Assembly: GCA_017458585.1 (NCBI GenBank)
Contig: JAFTAJ010000020.1
Location: forward strand, 1-61,215
Direction of reading: 5' to 3'
DNA length: 61,215 bases
DNA from: Bacteroidaceae bacterium
GTDB taxonomy: Bacteria > Bacteroidota > Bacteroidia > Bacteroidales > Bacteroidaceae
Under the pieces are notes generated by a model, which had not been told where the DNA came from, ran no database searches, and was given only the letters and a program-made list of their open reading frames with translations. The number at the start of each line of letters is the position of its first letter. Within the stretch, counting starts at the first letter, position 1. Below, piece after piece: positions 8,301 through 21,776 of this stretch. The position numbers and the translations under genes were made by a program.

Positions 8301-8900
8301 CTACTTCGGCATAGTGTAGATTTTCAGTCGACCACTGTAACGTCGCAATAGTTTGCCTGAGTCAACAAGGTCGTTCAGTATTTTGCAGGCATAGGAATAG
8401 GACACAACAGCTCTGGCGGAGAATTCCTTGGTGAGAAAGAAACCGTTCTTCTCACACAACTCGCGGGCGATCTCAAGAATCACGTCTTCATTCAGCGAAT
8501 AACTCATCACTACATTGTGGGAAATCAAGCTAAACTTGGTGTTCCACAAATATTTCCTGAATGTTTTGTTCGGCGAGAAATGGATACCCCCATACCTCGC
8601 GTTTTCAATCTGCAGCACTCCTTCGCTGTCGCGTTTCACGTCGCCGTTCATCTTGAGCGAGAAGGTGCCGAGGCCGGGCACTTCCACCTTGTGGCCAATC
8701 TGCAGGAAGACAATCATCTGCTTCACTAAATCCGATATCATCCCCTGCAGCTGACCGCCATCTATTTGAAAGTTTTTTTGCAAATGAGTCATAAGGGAAT
8801 CCGCTTTAATGGTGCTGTAGGTTAGCGGCTCCACGTAAATAGCATCTTTGTCCTGGAGCGCACCGCTCGCCTTTCTAAGAAAGCAACTAATCGTAGGCAT
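8301..8900 (-). CDS. HU/IHF-related DNA-binding protein
   Basis: A 199-residue protein whose first 125 residues resemble the HU-like nucleoid proteins of Bacteroidales: MTHLQKNFQ helix, then HKVEVPGLGTFSLKMNGD, the HU-type strand segment. The last 70 residues look like a winged-helix or other small helical domain (ILEIARELCEKNGFFLTKEF...). No canonical arm motif was confirmed, so the DNA-binding role is inferred from fold family. Its likely promoter (9065-9072) lies inside a 21-22 nt periodic array upstream. It is transcribed alone; the next gene downstream is 99 bp away. Confidence 0.75.
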   Translation of the reverse strand: MPTISCFLRKASGALQDKDAIYVEPLTYSTIKADSLMTHLQKNFQIDGGQLQGMISDLVKQMIVFLQIGHKVEVPGLGTFSLKMNGDVKRDSEGVLQIENARYGGIHFSPNKTFRKYLWNTKFSLISHNVVMSYSLNEDVILEIARELCEKNGFFLTKEFSARAVVSYSYACKILNDLVDSGKLLRRYSGRLKIYTMPK

Positions 8901-9283
8901 AGTATTCTTATTTTAAAGTTTATAGTTTATAGTTTATGGCTTATTGTTTATTATCTATTGTCTATTGGTTATTGTGAAGGCATTGCATCGACAACGAACG
9001 ACTTCGTGCTATCAAATAGCGACCTCGTCTCATCAAAGCCCGACTTCATTGAATTTTAGTGCGACAAAGTTACAAAAAAGTGCGAGTTCCTCCAAATCTT
9101 TCGGCCGAAATTATACTTCATTTCGGCCGAAATGATACATTACTTCCGCGGAAATGAAGTATCACTTCCGCGGAAAGAGTTACACGAAGTCGCGCTAAAA
9201 TTCGACGACGTTGGGTTAAAACTCAGCGACGTTGGCTTAAAATTCAGCGACGTTGGCTTAAAATTCAGCGAGAGTGAGCTAAA
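8901..9283. other. Gene-free gap: leader of the HU-like gene and periodic array A
   Basis: The first 75 bp (8915-8975) are short tttatagt/tctattg repeats. From 8999 to about 9285 the DNA is array A. Two overlapping plus-strand open frames cross the region, but their translations are low-complexity products of the array and one runs antisense into the DUF4491 gene, so they were not called. Confidence 0.75.
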
Positions 9284-9285
9284 TT
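8999..9285. repeat. Array A: 21-22 nt period with changing unit sequence
   Basis: About 13-14 units of 21 or 22 nt follow one another, starting at 8999, 9020, 9041, 9062, 9083, 9104, 9126, 9147, 9169 and 9191, then three near-identical units rich in gacgttggcttaaaa. Most begin with a G/C-rich head such as cgac or cgcgg and end A/T-rich. Neighbours resemble each other, but the ends of the array do not. Within it, the palindrome TTTCGGCCGAAA occurs at 9099-9110 and 9121-9132, and TTCCGCGGAA at 9144-9153 and 9166-9175, so four palindromes lie 22-23 nt apart. Confidence 0.85.
9065..9096 (-). promoter_or_regulatory. Predicted promoter of the HU-like gene
   Basis: On the minus strand TTTG (9093-9096) and TAACTTTG (9065-9072) are separated by 20 nt, a good match to the Bacteroidota -33/-7 pattern TTTG-N19-21-TAnnTTTG. 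It would give a leader of about 160 nt. It lies inside array A, covering parts of two units. Confidence 0.55.
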
Positions 9286-9565
9286 ATTTACCGTCCTTCT
9301 TAGGGAACCATCCTTTCTCGACGCGCTTGCGCTGCTCAAACAATTCCTTGATGCTCCACAAACAGCAGAAGGCGAACACGCCGACCACACTGGAGAGCCA
9401 TACGCTCTCAATGAACAGGGCAGCCACGGCGGCAGCTATGCCGACGAGCAGGAATACCCACCAATAGCGGGTGCCGGTGTGGTACTCGGTCTTGATGACG
9501 ATGGGGTGGAAGAGGCCGATGAGCAAAAAACTGCACAAGCCGACCAGCAAGCCAAGGGAGTTCAT
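9284..9565 (-). CDS. DUF4491 family small membrane protein
   Basis: A 93-residue protein with three hydrophobic segments (about 4-24, 35-52, 56-72) and a charged C-terminus. The segments IGLFHPIVIKTEY, WWVFLLVGIAA, LWSIKELFEQRKRVEKGW and FPKK match the DUF4491 family of Bacteroidota as I recall it. The function is unknown. Its stop codon lies at the edge of array A. Confidence 0.85.
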   Translation of the reverse strand: MNSLGLLVGLCSFLLIGLFHPIVIKTEYHTGTRYWWVFLLVGIAAAVAALFIESVWLSSVVGVFAFCCLWSIKELFEQRKRVEKGWFPKKDGK

Positions 9566-9678
9566 AGAAGGATTGAAGGATTAAAGGATTGAAGGATTAA
9601 AGGATTGAAGAATTGAAGAGTGGACACACCCCCTCCCCCTGCGGGGACTCCCCCTAGCTTAGGGGGAGAATTGAAGGA
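9566..9678. repeat. aggatt repeats plus G/C-rich palindrome
   Basis: 9569-9620 are repeated aggattga/aggattaa units. 9622-9668 is one copy, in reverse orientation, of a palindromic family, including the perfect hairpin CTCCCCCTA/TAGGGGGAG (9648-9656 with 9660-9668). It sits ten bases after the stop of the Lrp gene and may end its transcript. Confidence 0.75.
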
Positions 9679-10149
9679 TTAACGGTTGTCAATGTTTATT
9701 GGCAGTTGGCGGGCGATGCTTTGCTCCAGAGAGATGAGGGTCTCGGTGGAGGTGACGCCAGGGATTTGCTGTATCCTGTTGTTGAGGAGGCTCATAAGGT
9801 GCTCGTTGTCGTAGGCGTAGAGCTTGATGAGCATGGTGTAGTTGCCGGTGGTGAAGTGGCACTCTACTATCTCGGGGATGCGGCGCAGGCTCTCCACAAC
9901 ATCGTTGTACATGCTGCCTCGCTCCAGATTGATGCCTACATAGGTGCAGGTGGAGTAACCCACGCTCTTGGGATTGACCCAGTAGCCGGAGCCTAGGATG
10001 ATGCCTTTTTCCATCATCTTGCCGACTCGTTGGTGGACAACGGCGCGTGATACGCCGCATGCCTCAGCGACTTCGCTGAGCGATGTGCGGGCATCCTTAG
10101 TGATAATGTGTAGAATCCTCAAATCCAGATTGTCGGTTTTTGTTGACAT
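9679..10149 (-). CDS. Lrp/AsnC family transcriptional regulator
   Basis: A 156-residue regulator. An N-terminal helix-turn-helix (residues 8-58, with TSLSEVAEACGVSRAVVHQRV) is followed by an RAM/AsnC ligand-binding domain (about 70-150). Family members bind amino acids or similar small molecules and control their metabolism; the ligand here is not predictable. It lies downstream of rpoC but is separated by a 10-bp tandem array and a hairpin, so it is probably its own unit. Confidence 0.93.
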   Translation of the reverse strand: MSTKTDNLDLRILHIITKDARTSLSEVAEACGVSRAVVHQRVGKMMEKGIILGSGYWVNPKSVGYSTCTYVGINLERGSMYNDVVESLRRIPEIVECHFTTGNYTMLIKLYAYDNEHLMSLLNNRIQQIPGVTSTETLISLEQSIARQLPINIDNR

Positions 10150-10160
10150 AGGAGTTATTA

Positions 10161-10280
10161 AGTAGTTAAAGGTAGTTAAAGGTAGATAAAAGTAGATAAA
10201 AGTAGATAAAAGTAGATAAAGGGAGTTAGAGGTAGATAGAGGTAGATAGAGGTAGATAAAGGGAGTTAATGAGTAGATGA
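10161..10280. repeat. Ten-bp tandem array between rpoC and the Lrp gene
   Basis: Twelve consecutive 10-bp units, variants of agtagataaa and ggtagttaaa, run without a break from 10161 to 10280. Three adjacent units (10191-10220) are identical. The period equals about one helical turn. No protein is encoded. Confidence 0.95.
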
Positions 10281-10313
10281 CGGGCTACACCGATAAGGTT
10301 TTGGTGTAGCCCG
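10281..10313 (-). terminator. Hairpin after rpoC
   Basis: Perfect 11-bp arms CGGGCTACACC (10281-10291) and GGTGTAGCCCG (10303-10313) enclose an 11-nt loop, 24 bp after the rpoC stop. There is no T-run beyond it, so it could be a terminator or a 3'-end stabiliser. Confidence 0.6.
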
Positions 10314-10336
10314 TCTGAATAGTGTGTTGGTATGGA

Positions 10337-14641
<4,305 letters not shown>

Positions 14642-14711
14642 AGTGGTTTATGCTGTAAAAAAGAGGTGTTTTTTTGTTTTGTTGTCGCATAGTCAAATGA
14701 TTGACATTGGA

Positions 14712-17700
14712 TTAGTCTAATCTGAGGCTGAGGCCCAAACCGCGGAGTTCGTGCAACAGCACGTTGAGGGATTCGGGAATGCCGGGAGTGGGGATGGGAT
14801 CACCCTTCACGATAGCCTCATAGGCCTTGGCACGTCCTACAATATCATCAGACTTGATTGTGAGCATCTCTTGAAGTACATGGGCGGCACCGAAGGCCTC
14901 GAGTGCCCATACCTCCATCTCTCCAAAGCGCTGGCCACCAAACTGTGCCTTACCGCCGAGCGGCTGCTGGGTGATGAAGGAGTAGGGACCTATTGAGCGT
15001 GCATGCATCTTGTCCTCAACCATGTGACCAAGTTTGAGCATATATGTAACACCAACGGTGGCTTTCTGGTCAAACTTCTCACCTGTGGCTCCGTCATATA
15101 ACTGGGTGGAGCCGAGGTGAGGCAGGCCAGCCTTGTCGGTCCATTCCTCAAGGTCTTCAAGGGAGGCGCCGTCGAAGATAGGAGTGGCAAACTTGACGCC
15201 CATCTTAAGTCCGGCGTAGCCCAGTACGGCCTCGAATATCTGGCCGAGGTTCATACGTGAAGGCACACCCAGAGGATTGAGCACGATGTCAACGGGAGTA
15301 CCGTCCTCAAGGAACGGCATGTCCTCCTGACGTACAACTTTAGACACGATACCCTTGTTACCATGGCGTCCGGCCATCTTGTCGCCGACACCGATCTTAC
15401 GCTTCTTGGCTACATATACCTTGGCCAGCTGCAGTACACCGGAGGGTAGCTCGTCGCCAATGGTGACAGCAAAGTTCTTGCGTTTAAGTTCAGCATCCTT
15501 AAGATTGTATTTCTTAAGATAGTTGATGATGAGTTGCGCAATGAGGGAGTTGATATGGGCATCGTTGGTCCATTTGCTTATCTGGATGGAGGAGTAGTCC
15601 ACCATATTGAGCACATTCTCTGTGAATTTGGCACCCTTGGAGATAGCGGACTCTCCAAGGTTGTTCTTTATGCCGATAGAGGCCTTACCCTTGGTGAGGA
15701 CAAGGAGCTTGGATACCAGAATCTTTTTGAGCTCGGCAACTTCCTTGTCAAACTGGTCCTGAATGGCCTGCAGTTTCTTCTTGTCTTCGGCTCTTGAAGT
15801 GCGGGTCTTCTGTGCACGGGCAAACATGCGCTTGTCGATAATCACACCTGAGAGCGAGGGGTTAGCCTTGAGAGATGCGTCCTTTACATCACCAGCTCTG
15901 TCGCCGAAGATGGCACGCAGCAGCTTCTCCTCCGGTGAGGGATCGCTTTCTCCCTTCGGGGTAATCTTGCCGATAAGGATGTCGCCAGGCTCTACGCGTA
16001 CACCAATACGCACTACGCCGTTCTCATCCAAATCCTTGGTAGCCTCTTCGCTTACATTGGGGATGTCGGAGGTGAACTCTTCTTGGCCGCGCTTGGTTTC
16101 GCGAACAGCAAGGGCATATTCGTCAACATGCACAGAGGTAAGTACATCCTCTCGAACAAGACGCTCGTTGAGCACGATGGCGTCCTCATAGTTGTAGCCC
16201 TTCCACGGCATGTAGGCAACCAGCAGGTTGCGACCCAGAGCCAGTTCGCCATTACTGGTGGCATATCCTTCGGTAAGGATGTCGCCTGCCTTCACCTTGT
16301 CGCCCTTCTTGCAGATGGGGCGCAGGTCGATGGTCATATTCTGGTTGGTGCGGCGGAACTTGGGCACTTTGTATTCCTTGACAGCACTGTCGAAACTTAC
16401 GAAATCTTCGTCTTCGGTGCGGTCGTAGCGGATTATAATCTTTGCAGCGTCAACATATTCGATGACACCATCGCCTTCGGCGGTGATCATGGTGCGGGAA
16501 TCCTCGCAAACCTGCTTTTCAATACCGGTGCCGACGATGGGTTGCTCGGTGGTAATCAGAGGAACAGCCTGGCGCATCATGTTGGAGCCCATCAGTGCAC
16601 GGTGGGCGTCGTCATGCTCGAGGAACGGGATGAGAGCGGCAGCGATAGAGGCTATCTGCTGCGGCGCAACATCCATAAACTCTACCTCCGACGGAGCAAC
16701 TACAGGATAGTCGGCATCCTGACGGCATTTGACGGTCTTGCGGATGAAGGTGCCGTCCTCATTAAGAGGAGCATTTCCTTGAGCAATAATCTTTTGGTTT
16801 TCCTCTTCTGCCGAGAGATAAACAATTTCATCGTTGTCGAGGTCAACCACGGCGTCCTTAACCTTACGGTAGGGAGTCTCGATGAAACCAAGGTCGTTGA
16901 TCTTCGCATACACACATAGCGAGGAGATAAGACCGATGTTAGGACCTTCCGGCGACTCAATGGGGCAGAGACGGCCATAGTGGGTGTAGTGAACGTCACG
17001 CACCTCAAAACCGGCACGGTCACGAGTAAGACCGCCAGGACCCAAGGCCGAGAGACGGCGCTTGTGGGTAACCTCAGCCAGCGGGTTGGTCTGATCCATG
17101 AACTGCGACAGAGGATTAGCACCGAAGAAGGAATTGATGACTGAGGAAACGGTCTTTGCGTTAATCAGGTCAGTGGGGGAGAATACTTCGTAATCGCGTA
17201 CGTTCATCCTTTCACGGATGGTGCGACTCATACGGGCCAGACCGATAGAGAACTGGTTGGCCAGCTGCTCGCCAACGGTGCGTACACGGCGGTTGCTCAG
17301 GTGGTCGATATCGTCAAGCTGGGCCTTTGCGTTTACGAGCTGGATGAGATATTTGATAATCTCAATAATATCTTCCTTGGTCAGTACGCGCACGCTCATG
17401 TCGGTGGACAGTCCCAGCTTGTTGTTGATGCGGAAGCGACCTACCTCGCCGAGGTCATAGCGACGGTCGGAGAAGAACAGGTTGTTAATCACCTCACGAG
17501 CACTGGCGTCGTCTGCGGGGTCGGCATTGCGCAGCGAACGGTACACGGTGTTGATGGCCTCAATCTCCGAGTTGCTGGTGTCCTTCTGCAGGGTGTTGAA
17601 AATGATAGAAAAGTCAGTGGCATTCTCTTCTTCCTTGTGAATAAGGATTTTCTTCGTTCCGCTTTCCAGAATCTTCTCTGCGGCATCGTCGTCGAGAATA

Positions 17701-18521
17701 GTCTCGCGCTCTACGAGCACCTCGTTGCGCTCAATCGACACAACTTCGCCCGTATCTTCGTCAACATAGTCCTCCGACCAGCTCTTGAGGATGCGCGAGG
17801 CCAACTTCTGGCCGGCATACTTCTTCAGGGTAGCCTTGCTAACCTTTACCTCCTCAGCCAAATCGAAGATGTCGAGGATGTCCTTGTCGCTCTCAAAACC
17901 GATGGCGCGAAGCAGTGTGGTTACAGGCAGCTTCTTCTTGCGGTCGATGTAAGCGTACATCACATTGTTGATGTCGGTAGCAAACTCAATCCACGAGCCC
18001 TTGAACGGGATAATTCTTGCGGAGTAGAGCTGGGTGCCGTTAGAGTGGATTGATGAGCCGAAGAACACACCGGGTGAACGGTGCAACTGCGAAACGACAA
18101 CACGCTCGGCACCGTTGATAACAAACGTGCCGTTATCTGTCATGTAAGGAATGGGGCCCAAGAACACGTCCTGAATCTTGGTGTCGAAGTCCTCGTGATC
18201 AGGATCGGTGCAATAAAGCTTCAGTTTTGCCTTGAGGGGCACACTGTAGGTGAGGCCGTTGATAAGGCATTCCTCTATAGTGTAGCGCGGTGGGTCGATG
18301 TAGTAATCCAGAAACTCCAGTACAAAGTTGTTGCGCGTGTCTGTAATGGGGAAATTCTCGGCAAAGACCTTGTAGAGTCCGTCGTTCTTACGCATCTCCG
18401 GGGGAGTATCCAATTGGAAGAAATCCCTGAAAGACTTTAGCTGAACATCCAGAAAGTCGGGATAAGGCATCGGCTTTCTGATGGACGCAAAGTTAATTCT
18501 GTCATTGATAAGTTGTGACAT
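14712..18521 (-). CDS. rpoB: RNA polymerase subunit beta
   Basis: A 1269-residue beta subunit. Expected landmarks are present: the rifampicin-pocket segment [19 protein letters not shown] followed by [13 protein letters not shown], the fork/switch region with GRHGNKG, and a C-terminal segment ending in LGLSLRLD. It is separated from rplL by 131 nt that contain a terminator-like hairpin, suggesting attenuated read-through from the ribosomal-protein genes into rpoBC. Confidence 0.99.
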   Translation of the reverse strand: MSQLINDRINFASIRKPMPYPDFLDVQLKSFRDFFQLDTPPEMRKNDGLYKVFAENFPITDTRNNFVLEFLDYYIDPPRYTIEECLINGLTYSVPLKAKLKLYCTDPDHEDFDTKIQDVFLGPIPYMTDNGTFVINGAERVVVSQLHRSPGVFFGSSIHSNGTQLYSARIIPFKGSWIEFATDINNVMYAYIDRKKKLPVTTLLRAIGFESDKDILDIFDLAEEVKVSKATLKKYAGQKLASRILKSWSEDYVDEDTGEVVSIERNEVLVERETILDDDAAEKILESGTKKILIHKEEENATDFSIIFNTLQKDTSNSEIEAINTVYRSLRNADPADDASAREVINNLFFSDRRYDLGEVGRFRINNKLGLSTDMSVRVLTKEDIIEIIKYLIQLVNAKAQLDDIDHLSNRRVRTVGEQLANQFSIGLARMSRTIRERMNVRDYEVFSPTDLINAKTVSSVINSFFGANPLSQFMDQTNPLAEVTHKRRLSALGPGGLTRDRAGFEVRDVHYTHYGRLCPIESPEGPNIGLISSLCVYAKINDLGFIETPYRKVKDAVVDLDNDEIVYLSAEEENQKIIAQGNAPLNEDGTFIRKTVKCRQDADYPVVAPSEVEFMDVAPQQIASIAAALIPFLEHDDAHRALMGSNMMRQAVPLITTEQPIVGTGIEKQVCEDSRTMITAEGDGVIEYVDAAKIIIRYDRTEDEDFVSFDSAVKEYKVPKFRRTNQNMTIDLRPICKKGDKVKAGDILTEGYATSNGELALGRNLLVAYMPWKGYNYEDAIVLNERLVREDVLTSVHVDEYALAVRETKRGQEEFTSDIPNVSEEATKDLDENGVVRIGVRVEPGDILIGKITPKGESDPSPEEKLLRAIFGDRAGDVKDASLKANPSLSGVIIDKRMFARAQKTRTSRAEDKKKLQAIQDQFDKEVAELKKILVSKLLVLTKGKASIGIKNNLGESAISKGAKFTENVLNMVDYSSIQISKWTNDAHINSLIAQLIINYLKKYNLKDAELKRKNFAVTIGDELPSGVLQLAKVYVAKKRKIGVGDKMAGRHGNKGIVSKVVRQEDMPFLEDGTPVDIVLNPLGVPSRMNLGQIFEAVLGYAGLKMGVKFATPIFDGASLEDLEEWTDKAGLPHLGSTQLYDGATGEKFDQKATVGVTYMLKLGHMVEDKMHARSIGPYSFITQQPLGGKAQFGGQRFGEMEVWALEAFGAAHVLQEMLTIKSDDIVGRAKAYEAIVKGDPIPTPGIPESLNVLLHELRGLGLSLRLD

Positions 18522-18589
18522 AAACTAATGTTGTCGTTTGTGTGTGTGATTGAGTATAAAAAATAGATTAAAACGCCACTTTTGGACAC

Positions 18590-18627
18590 AAAAAGGTTAA
18601 GAACCCCCTACCAGAGGATTCTTAACC
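18590..18627 (-). terminator. Attenuator-like hairpin between rplL and rpoB
   Basis: On the minus strand GGTTAAGAA (18619-18627 complement) pairs with TTCTTAACC (18595-18603 complement), and a run of five T residues follows. This is a classic intrinsic terminator shape placed 26 nt after rplL and upstream of rpoB. Because rpoB has no other obvious promoter, partial termination is the likely role, as in other bacteria with an rplL-rpoB attenuator. Confidence 0.75.
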
Positions 18628-18652
18628 ACTGTGTGTGATAAGCTAAGTTGAG

Positions 18653-19033
18653 TTACTTGATCTCTACTTCGCCGCCGGCCTCTTCGATAGCCTTCTTCAG
18701 GGCCTCAGCGTCGTCCTTGGAAACGCCTTCCTTAACGGCCTTGGGAGCAGCGTCAACGAGCTCCTTGGCTTCCTTCAGACCAAGGCCACAAGCCTCCTTA
18801 ACGGCCTTAACGACCTGGAGCTTAGCGGCACCAGCGCTCTTCAATACTACATCGAAGGAGGTCTTCTCCTCTGCCTCCTCAGCGGCTGCGCCGGGAGCAG
18901 CAGGACCTGCAACTGCAACAGCGGCAGCAGCGGGCTCAATGCCATACTCGTCCTTCAATACGGTAACCAACTCATTTACTTCCTTTACTGTCAAATTAAC
19001 CAATTCTTCAGCAATAGCTTTAATGTCTGCCAT
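18653..19033 (-). CDS. rplL: 50S ribosomal protein L7/L12
   Basis: A 126-residue stalk protein that recruits translation factors to the ribosome. An N-terminal dimerisation domain (1-35), an alanine-rich hinge (36-55) and the C-terminal domain with [20 protein letters not shown] are all present. It lies 70 nt after rplJ. Confidence 0.99.
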   Translation of the reverse strand: MADIKAIAEELVNLTVKEVNELVTVLKDEYGIEPAAAAVAVAGPAAPGAAAEEAEEKTSFDVVLKSAGAAKLQVVKAVKEACGLGLKEAKELVDAAPKAVKEGVSKDDAEALKKAIEEAGGEVEIK

Positions 19034-19103
19034 TTTTATTTTAGATTTAATTGTTTATACTAAATGGTTATTGAAATCAAAATGCCCTAAGCAACGCACC
19101 TCA

Positions 19104-19616
19104 TCAGGAACGCTCGCTCAAAGTCTTTAGAACACCATGAATGTTGTTGCCACCCGATTGGAGAGCGGACATAACATTCTTGATAGGAGACTGCAGCAAA
19201 GCCACAACATCGGCCACCAACTCCTCCTTGCTCTTGAGAGCAGCAAGAGTCTCGAGCTGATCTGCGCCAAAGAAACCACCCTCGGCATAAGCGGCCTTCA
19301 GAGCCTTGATGCCCGACTTGGGGTTCTTCTTAAGCATCTTACCAGGCACATTGGCCACCTCGGTAAAGAGAATGGAGGTAGTGCCCTTGAGTGAATCATA
19401 CAGCGGCGAGAAATCCTCCTCGGCTGCATCCAGAGCCTTCTGGAAGAGAGTGTTCTTCACTGTAACCATCTTGATCTTCTGCTTGAAGCAGAGACGGCGC
19501 AGCGAAGTGGTCTGCTCAGCGTTGAGACCCTCGGTATCTACAAGGTAGAAATGAGGATACTTCTGCAGCAGCTCACCCAGATGGGCTATAACGACGTTTT
19601 TATCTTCTTTTCTCAT
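19104..19616 (-). CDS. rplJ: 50S ribosomal protein L10
   Basis: A 170-residue L10, the base of the ribosomal stalk that binds L7/L12 dimers. Recognisable by KMVTVKNTLFQKAL and the C-terminal helix. The spacer to rplA is only 16 nt, so the long regulatory L10 leader known from Escherichia coli is absent here. Confidence 0.98.
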   Translation of the reverse strand: MRKEDKNVVIAHLGELLQKYPHFYLVDTEGLNAEQTTSLRRLCFKQKIKMVTVKNTLFQKALDAAEEDFSPLYDSLKGTTSILFTEVANVPGKMLKKNPKSGIKALKAAYAEGGFFGADQLETLAALKSKEELVADVVALLQSPIKNVMSALQSGGNNIHGVLKTLSERS

Positions 19617-19632
19617 GATTGCCTAATGTGTT

Positions 19633-20328
19633 TTATTCTATGATACTCTTAGGGTCAACCTTGATACCCCTACTCATAGTAGTTGAGATGAAAACGCTCT
19701 TCATGTAAGTGCCCTTGGCAGTGGCAGGCTTAAGCTTGTTGATAGTGGAGATGAAAGCACTGGCGTTCTCGGCAATCTTCTGGGGATCAAAAGAGATCTT
19801 GCCAATAGAAGCGTGAACGATACCAGTCTTGTCAACCTTAAAGTCAATCTTACCAGCCTTAACGTCAGTAACAGCCTTGGCTACATCCATAGTCACAGTG
19901 CCGCTCTTAGGATTAGGCATCAATCCGCGGGGACCCAATACGCGACCCAAGGGACCAAGCTTACCCATCACTGCGGGCATCGTGATAACAACATCAATAT
20001 CAGTCCAGCCACCCTTAATCTTGTCGATATACTCGTCAAGACCAACATAGTCGGCACCGGCTTCCTTAGCCTCGGCCTCCTTGTCGGGGGTGCAAAGTAC
20101 CAATACGCGAACAGTCTTACCGGTACCATTTGGCAAGGTGCACACGCCGCGAACCATCTGGTTAGCCTTGCGTGGGTCAACACCCAAACGGACATCCATA
20201 TCTACAGAAGCATCAAACTTGGTAGTCGTGATCTCCTTGAGGAGAGCAGATGCTTCAGCCAGAGTATAGGTCTTTCCTGCTTCAATCTTCCCGGCGGTCA
20301 ACTTCTGATTTTTTGTAAGTTTACTCAT
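19633..20328 (-). CDS. rplA: 50S ribosomal protein L1
   Basis: A 231-residue L1, the L1-stalk protein that helps tRNA leave the E site. The signature [13 protein letters not shown] and the surrounding [15 protein letters not shown] are present. It is 12 nt downstream of rplK in the usual order. Confidence 0.98.
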   Translation of the reverse strand: MSKLTKNQKLTAGKIEAGKTYTLAEASALLKEITTTKFDASVDMDVRLGVDPRKANQMVRGVCTLPNGTGKTVRVLVLCTPDKEAEAKEAGADYVGLDEYIDKIKGGWTDIDVVITMPAVMGKLGPLGRVLGPRGLMPNPKSGTVTMDVAKAVTDVKAGKIDFKVDKTGIVHASIGKISFDPQKIAENASAFISTINKLKPATAKGTYMKSVFISTTMSRGIKVDPKSIIE

Positions 20329-20340
20329 TGTTTGAAGATT

Positions 20341-20784
20341 TTAGTTATTTGCGGGAAATTCCCCGGTTACAGTAATACCCATGCTGCGTGCAGTACCCGC
20401 GATGAGGCGCATAGCGCTCTCCACGGTGAAGCAGTTGAGGTCAGGCATCTTATCCTCAGCGATAACCCTGATCTGATCCCAGGTCACAGAGGCAACCTTC
20501 TTGCGGTTAGGCTCGGGAGAGCCGCCCTTGGCCTTTGCTGCTTCCAGTAGCTGTACTGCTGCAGGAGGAGTCTTAATGACAAATGTAAAGCTCTTATCAT
20601 CATAATAAGAGATGACAACAGGCAATACCTTACCAGCCTTGCTCTGAGTCAGAGCATTGAACTGCTTGCAGAAGTCCATGATGTTCAGACCCTTGGAACC
20701 AAGAGCCGGACCAACAGGTGGTGAGGGGTTAGCTGCGCCGCCTTTAATCTGTAATTTGATTATTCCAGCAACTTCTTTAGCCAT
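20341..20784 (-). CDS. rplK: 50S ribosomal protein L11
   Basis: A 147-residue L11, part of the GTPase-associated centre. The N-terminal [20 protein letters not shown] and the C-terminal rRNA-binding part ending ARSMGITV are typical. It lies 58 nt after nusG. Confidence 0.98.
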   Translation of the reverse strand: MAKEVAGIIKLQIKGGAANPSPPVGPALGSKGLNIMDFCKQFNALTQSKAGKVLPVVISYYDDKSFTFVIKTPPAAVQLLEAAKAKGGSPEPNRKKVASVTWDQIRVIAEDKMPDLNCFTVESAMRLIAGTARSMGITVTGEFPANN

Positions 20785-20842
20785 TGTTTTAATTATTTAA
20801 AATGTTCTGAGAGCGTCTGACCTCGTCCGTAACAATACGATG

Positions 20843-21376
20843 TCAAATCTTCTCCACTTGCCCAAAGCCGAGGCTCAAGGCCGTCTCGCGGCCGAAAACC
20901 TTTACGAGAACCGTCAGCTTCTTGCGCTCAGTGTTGACTTCGCTGACAACACCTACGAAAGTGCTGAACGGGCCCTCGTTAACCTTGACCTGCTCGCCAA
21001 CCAGGAACGACACAGATGACTCGAGATCGATATCCTGCTGCTCGGCAGCGCCAAGCAGGCGGTCAATCTCCGCCTGGCGTACAACGGCCGGATGAGCCAT
21101 GCCGCCAAGGATGCCGATTACGTTGGGAATGTTGCGCAGAGCGTAGGCAATCTCTCCGACCATCACTGCCTGTACATAGACATAACCAGAGTAAAGCACG
21201 CGGTCGTTGACCACACGCTTGCCGTTGCGCACTTGGACAACCTTCTCCGTAGGCACCAGCGTCTGTCCTACATGGCCGGAAAACACGCCATTGCTTACAG
21301 CAGTGTCGATGTATTCCTTGACCTTGGTCTCCTTACCTGTAATCGCACGAAGCACGTACCAATTCATATCAGCCAT
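20843..21376 (-). CDS. nusG: Transcription elongation factor NusG
   Basis: A 177-residue NusG. The N-terminal NGN domain begins NWYVLRAITGKETKVKEYI, and the C-terminal KOW domain has GEQVKVNEGPFSTFVGVVSE. It links RNA polymerase with Rho or the ribosome. It follows secE by 24 nt. Confidence 0.97.
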   Translation of the reverse strand: MADMNWYVLRAITGKETKVKEYIDTAVSNGVFSGHVGQTLVPTEKVVQVRNGKRVVNDRVLYSGYVYVQAVMVGEIAYALRNIPNVIGILGGMAHPAVVRQAEIDRLLGAAEQQDIDLESSVSFLVGEQVKVNEGPFSTFVGVVSEVNTERKKLTVLVKVFGRETALSLGFGQVEKI

Positions 21377-21400
21377 AGCGTAGTGTACGTTTAGCAGGAT

Positions 21401-21592
21401 TTATCCGGGATAAACCGATGTCATAACAAACTGGAAGATTTTGTCCATGGCAAACACCACAGCAGCAATGATGATGGAAGCTGTGAGAACAATCAACGCG
21501 CTGTGGGTCAGGTCCTTACGAGAGGGCCAAGTTGTCTTGTGGGCTAATTCTTCGTAAGAATTCTTGCAATATTTGATAATTTTTTTCAACAT
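21401..21592 (-). CDS. secE: Preprotein translocase subunit SecE
   Basis: A 63-residue single-span SecE, with the amphipathic segment YEELAHKTTWPSRKDLTHSA and one transmembrane helix (about 33-55). It is a core part of the SecYEG channel, placed in the standard position between tRNA-Trp and nusG. Confidence 0.97.
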   Translation of the reverse strand: MLKKIIKYCKNSYEELAHKTTWPSRKDLTHSALIVLTASIIIAAVVFAMDKIFQFVMTSVYPG

Positions 21593-21611
21593 ATGCTATC
21601 TTTGTCCTTTG

Positions 21612-21684
21612 CACGGGAAGTAAGACTCGAACTCACGACCCTCGGTTTTGGAGACCGATGCTCTACCAACTGAGCTATTCCCGT
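21612..21684 (-). tRNA. tRNA-Trp (CCA)
   Basis: A 73-nt cloverleaf reading from 21684 down. The acceptor stem ACGGGAA/TTCCCGT, the D-arm AGCTCAGTTGGTAGAGC, the anticodon loop CTCCAAA with anticodon CCA, and the T-arm GAGTTCGAGTC are all present. The 3' CCA is not encoded. It lies between tuf and secE. Confidence 0.97.
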
Positions 21685-21690
21685 AAAATG

Positions 21691-21717
21691 AAGCCCCCGC
21701 CCTAAAAACGGGGGCTT
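21691..21717 (-). terminator. Hairpin after tuf
   Basis: Arms AAGCCCCCG (21691-21699) and CGGGGGCTT (21709-21717) form a perfect 9-bp stem 60 bp beyond the tuf stop and just before tRNA-Trp. The T-run after it is short, so read-through into tRNA-Trp and secE is likely. Confidence 0.75.
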
Positions 21718-21776
21718 AGAGTTATTGTCTGAGTAATCAGAGCACTCAGTACGACTGAGTAATCAAGATTGTCAGA

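Noticed and set aside
8999-9285. CRISPR array
   Set aside because: There is no constant repeat with unique spacers, units are only 21-22 nt, and no cas genes are present.
8944-9467. Two plus-strand frames crossing array A, with heptad-like repeats
   Set aside because: The translated repeats only mirror the 21-nt period, and the second frame runs antisense through the DUF4491 gene.
21593-21611. TATCTTTG-like box just before secE's far side on the plus strand
   Set aside because: It points away from all nearby genes, which are on the minus strand.
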